NCBI RefSeq assembly: GCF_003945595.2
Contig: NW_024104129.1
Span: 682,001-746,000 of the forward strand
Length of the DNA: 64,000 nucleotides
Origin: Pipra filicauda
Lineage: Eukaryota > Chordata > Aves > Passeriformes > Pipridae
Reading direction: 5' to 3'
Shown piece after piece: positions 62,561 through 64,000 of this stretch (position 1 is the first letter of the stretch; each line of letters starts with the position of its first letter). Both the position numbers and the translations under genes were made by a program. A model generated the notes under the pieces. The model was not told the origin of the DNA. It searched no databases and saw only the letters and a list, made by a program, of their open reading frames with translations.

Positions 62561-63504
62561 ATGGCAGTATCTACCTTGTTTTTTTGCAAATGTTTAGCTT
62601 TTCCTGCCAGGGATTTTCCAAAGCTGTAATTTCCTGGCCCTCTTATGATAACTCTAAGGATGAACAAATCCTCTCTGACTCTTCAGTTGTTAACATGTTG
62701 CTAAGTAAACATCTACTTCATAGTTACACAAACCCTTGCAGCAGTCCCACAGTCTGCCTGAAATTGCTTCTACTTCTTTTTTGGAAGTCATTTGTTTTTG
62801 TCATAAAACATAAATACACGTCCTCATTGTTAAATTGATGGTAACATTTTTTCTTTTCCTCCTTTCTATGTCTGTTGTGTGTCTATGTGTATGATTTTAA
62901 TTTTTATGTGATTGGTACTGGCCCCTATCCTGAGAAGTTTTCTTGTGGTTCTCTTATTCCAGTAAGTATCCTAACCAGCCATCTAACTGCTGCTAAATTT
63001 ATCATATTGCATGATTTGTTCCTATCCAATTTCCTAGGATGACTGCCTAATTTTTTGGTAGAATTTAATATATTGATTTTTCTCCAGTAGCATGATTGGC
63101 AACCTCATCTTGGCCAGGGCCCTGTCTCTGGGCTTGCTAATCACAATGGTTACCATGACATCCTAATGGGTAGTTTATCCTGGCTTTCTCTTGCTCTTCA
63201 AGAACGGAAGCAATAAAGTCTATTGTCATAAATAGATCACTGCTTAAAAATCAAACCTTCGGATTACTGTTTTTCATCCACTGGTGGCACCAGTCTCTTT
63301 GTTAGCAAAAGAAAGTAGCGTGGAGTTGAGATCAAAAGTAACATGCTTCCTTGCAGAAGCATTTGCCCTAAATTTTTTCTGGAAAAGGCTTGTGGAGCTT
63401 TCAGAGAACTCAGGTTCTATACCTCCCCATATAAATAATTTGAGACCATCATAAAGTAAAGTGTTTAGTTGTTTCTTCCCATTTCAAGGTGCTCTTTCAG
63501 ATAT
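62561..63504. other. Unannotated, possibly more of the RTE relic
   Basis: The upstream RT and endonuclease region of the relic would lie here on the - strand, but I cannot align motifs with confidence. No other feature is recognised. Confidence 0.4.
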
Positions 63505-63749
63505 TAAGAACTTCCTCTTGATACAGGAAAGGCATCTTTTACAGCAAGAACAGTCATTCATTGGAACAACCTTCCCAGGGACATGGTAGAGGCCTCATCA
63601 GTGAAGGTTTTCAAGATGTTATTGGACAGAATGCCAGATAATCTCATCTAGATAATCTCATCTAGGCTCTCTTTTACATGAAAGATTGGACCAGGTGATC
63701 TTCTGATTTCCCTTCCAACACAGGCTGCTCTATGATTCTATAATTCTAA
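63505..63749 (+). mobile_element. CR1 LINE 3' end
   Basis: A 5'-truncated CR1 3' end of about 245 bases. Landmarks are 'TTCATTGGAACAACCTTCCC' (NHWNxLP-type region), 'GAAGGTTTTCAAGATGTTAT', 'TTGGACCAGGTGATCTTCTG', 'CCCTTCCAACACAGGCTG', and a tail of 'CTATGATTCTATAATTCTA'. A 14-base exact tandem duplication (GATAATCTCATCTA) lies at 63,637-63,664. Confidence 0.88.
63637..63664. repeat. 14-bp tandem duplication inside CR1
   Basis: GATAATCTCATCTA occurs twice back to back, exactly, inside the CR1 3' untranslated part. It is a local duplication after insertion or a subfamily variant. Confidence 0.9.
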
Positions 63750-64000
63750 TATAAATGAAGACTTTGAAAGAAAAGCATTTTTGTTTTAGAGTAGTTACTT
63801 ACCACAGAATTCTGATGCTTTAATTTTATTTAAAAAGAAATACCATTTCCCAAATTAAGGGTGGACCAAAATGTGAGAACACAGGTGGCTTATGTACCTT
63901 CAGGATTGTGAATATTAACTCAGTGACCTTAAGATTACATTAAATTTTTATGGGATCCAAATAAGAGGTATTGACCCTGTAGCCTTTCAGCATAAGATTT

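Noticed and set aside
1..64000. CRISPR array, bacterial operon, phage or plasmid features
   Set aside because: The window is vertebrate DNA with CR1 elements. I saw no regularly spaced repeats with unique spacers and no prokaryotic gene organisation.

Overview
This window looks like a gene-poor, AT-rich piece of a bird genome. I recognise no host protein-coding gene, rRNA gene or functional tRNA gene in it. The avian assignment rests on the repeats. Most recognisable elements are CR1 non-LTR retrotransposons, several ending in the typical avian CR1 tail (ATTCTATG octamers). There is also an ERVL-like solo LTR, and no mammalian Alu, L1 or B-type repeats.

Layout, left to right. 1-5,060 is unremarkable AT-rich DNA. 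5,060-7,682 is a 2.6-kb 5'-truncated CR1 on the + strand. 14,785-16,731 is a + strand CR1 split by a second, nested CR1. 19,860-20,760 is an ancient CR1 relic on the - strand. 21,389-21,722 is a tRNA-Glu-derived SINE with a perfect 13-bp target-site duplication. 23,933-25,975 is a - strand CR1 that has lost its reverse-transcriptase core. 32,824-33,478 is the 3' end of an RTE-type LINE on the + strand with an intact 202-codon C-terminal reading frame. 35,480-36,480 is another ancient CR1/L3-like relic on the - strand. 37,219-37,821 is a solo LTR. 44,287-44,320 is a decayed third copy of the RTE/SINE 3' tail. 44,968-45,098 is a heptamer/pentamer satellite. 46,411-46,870 is a pentamer array abutting a CR1 3' end. 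51,365, 57,109 and 63,505 are CR1 3' ends. 55,518-55,548 is a poly-G tract. 59,740-60,960 is an unclassified GC-richer segment. 61,320-62,560 is a second, older RTE-type relic on the - strand, of a different family from the one at 33 kb.

The most interesting relationship is between the 33-kb LINE and the 21.4-kb SINE. Their last 44 bases are the same at 43 of 44 positions and end in ATG-type repeats. This is the expected signature of a SINE that borrows a LINE's reverse transcriptase by copying its 3' end. The LINE resembles the RTE elements reported from a few bird lineages (AviRTE), which were proposed to be horizontally transferred. If that holds, the host belongs to one of the lineages with a burst of RTE activity. 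The family name and lineage are inference.

The remaining sequence (about 80 percent) shows no feature I can support. It could be intergenic or a long intron. Two short segments with good splice-site context are flagged as speculative exons.
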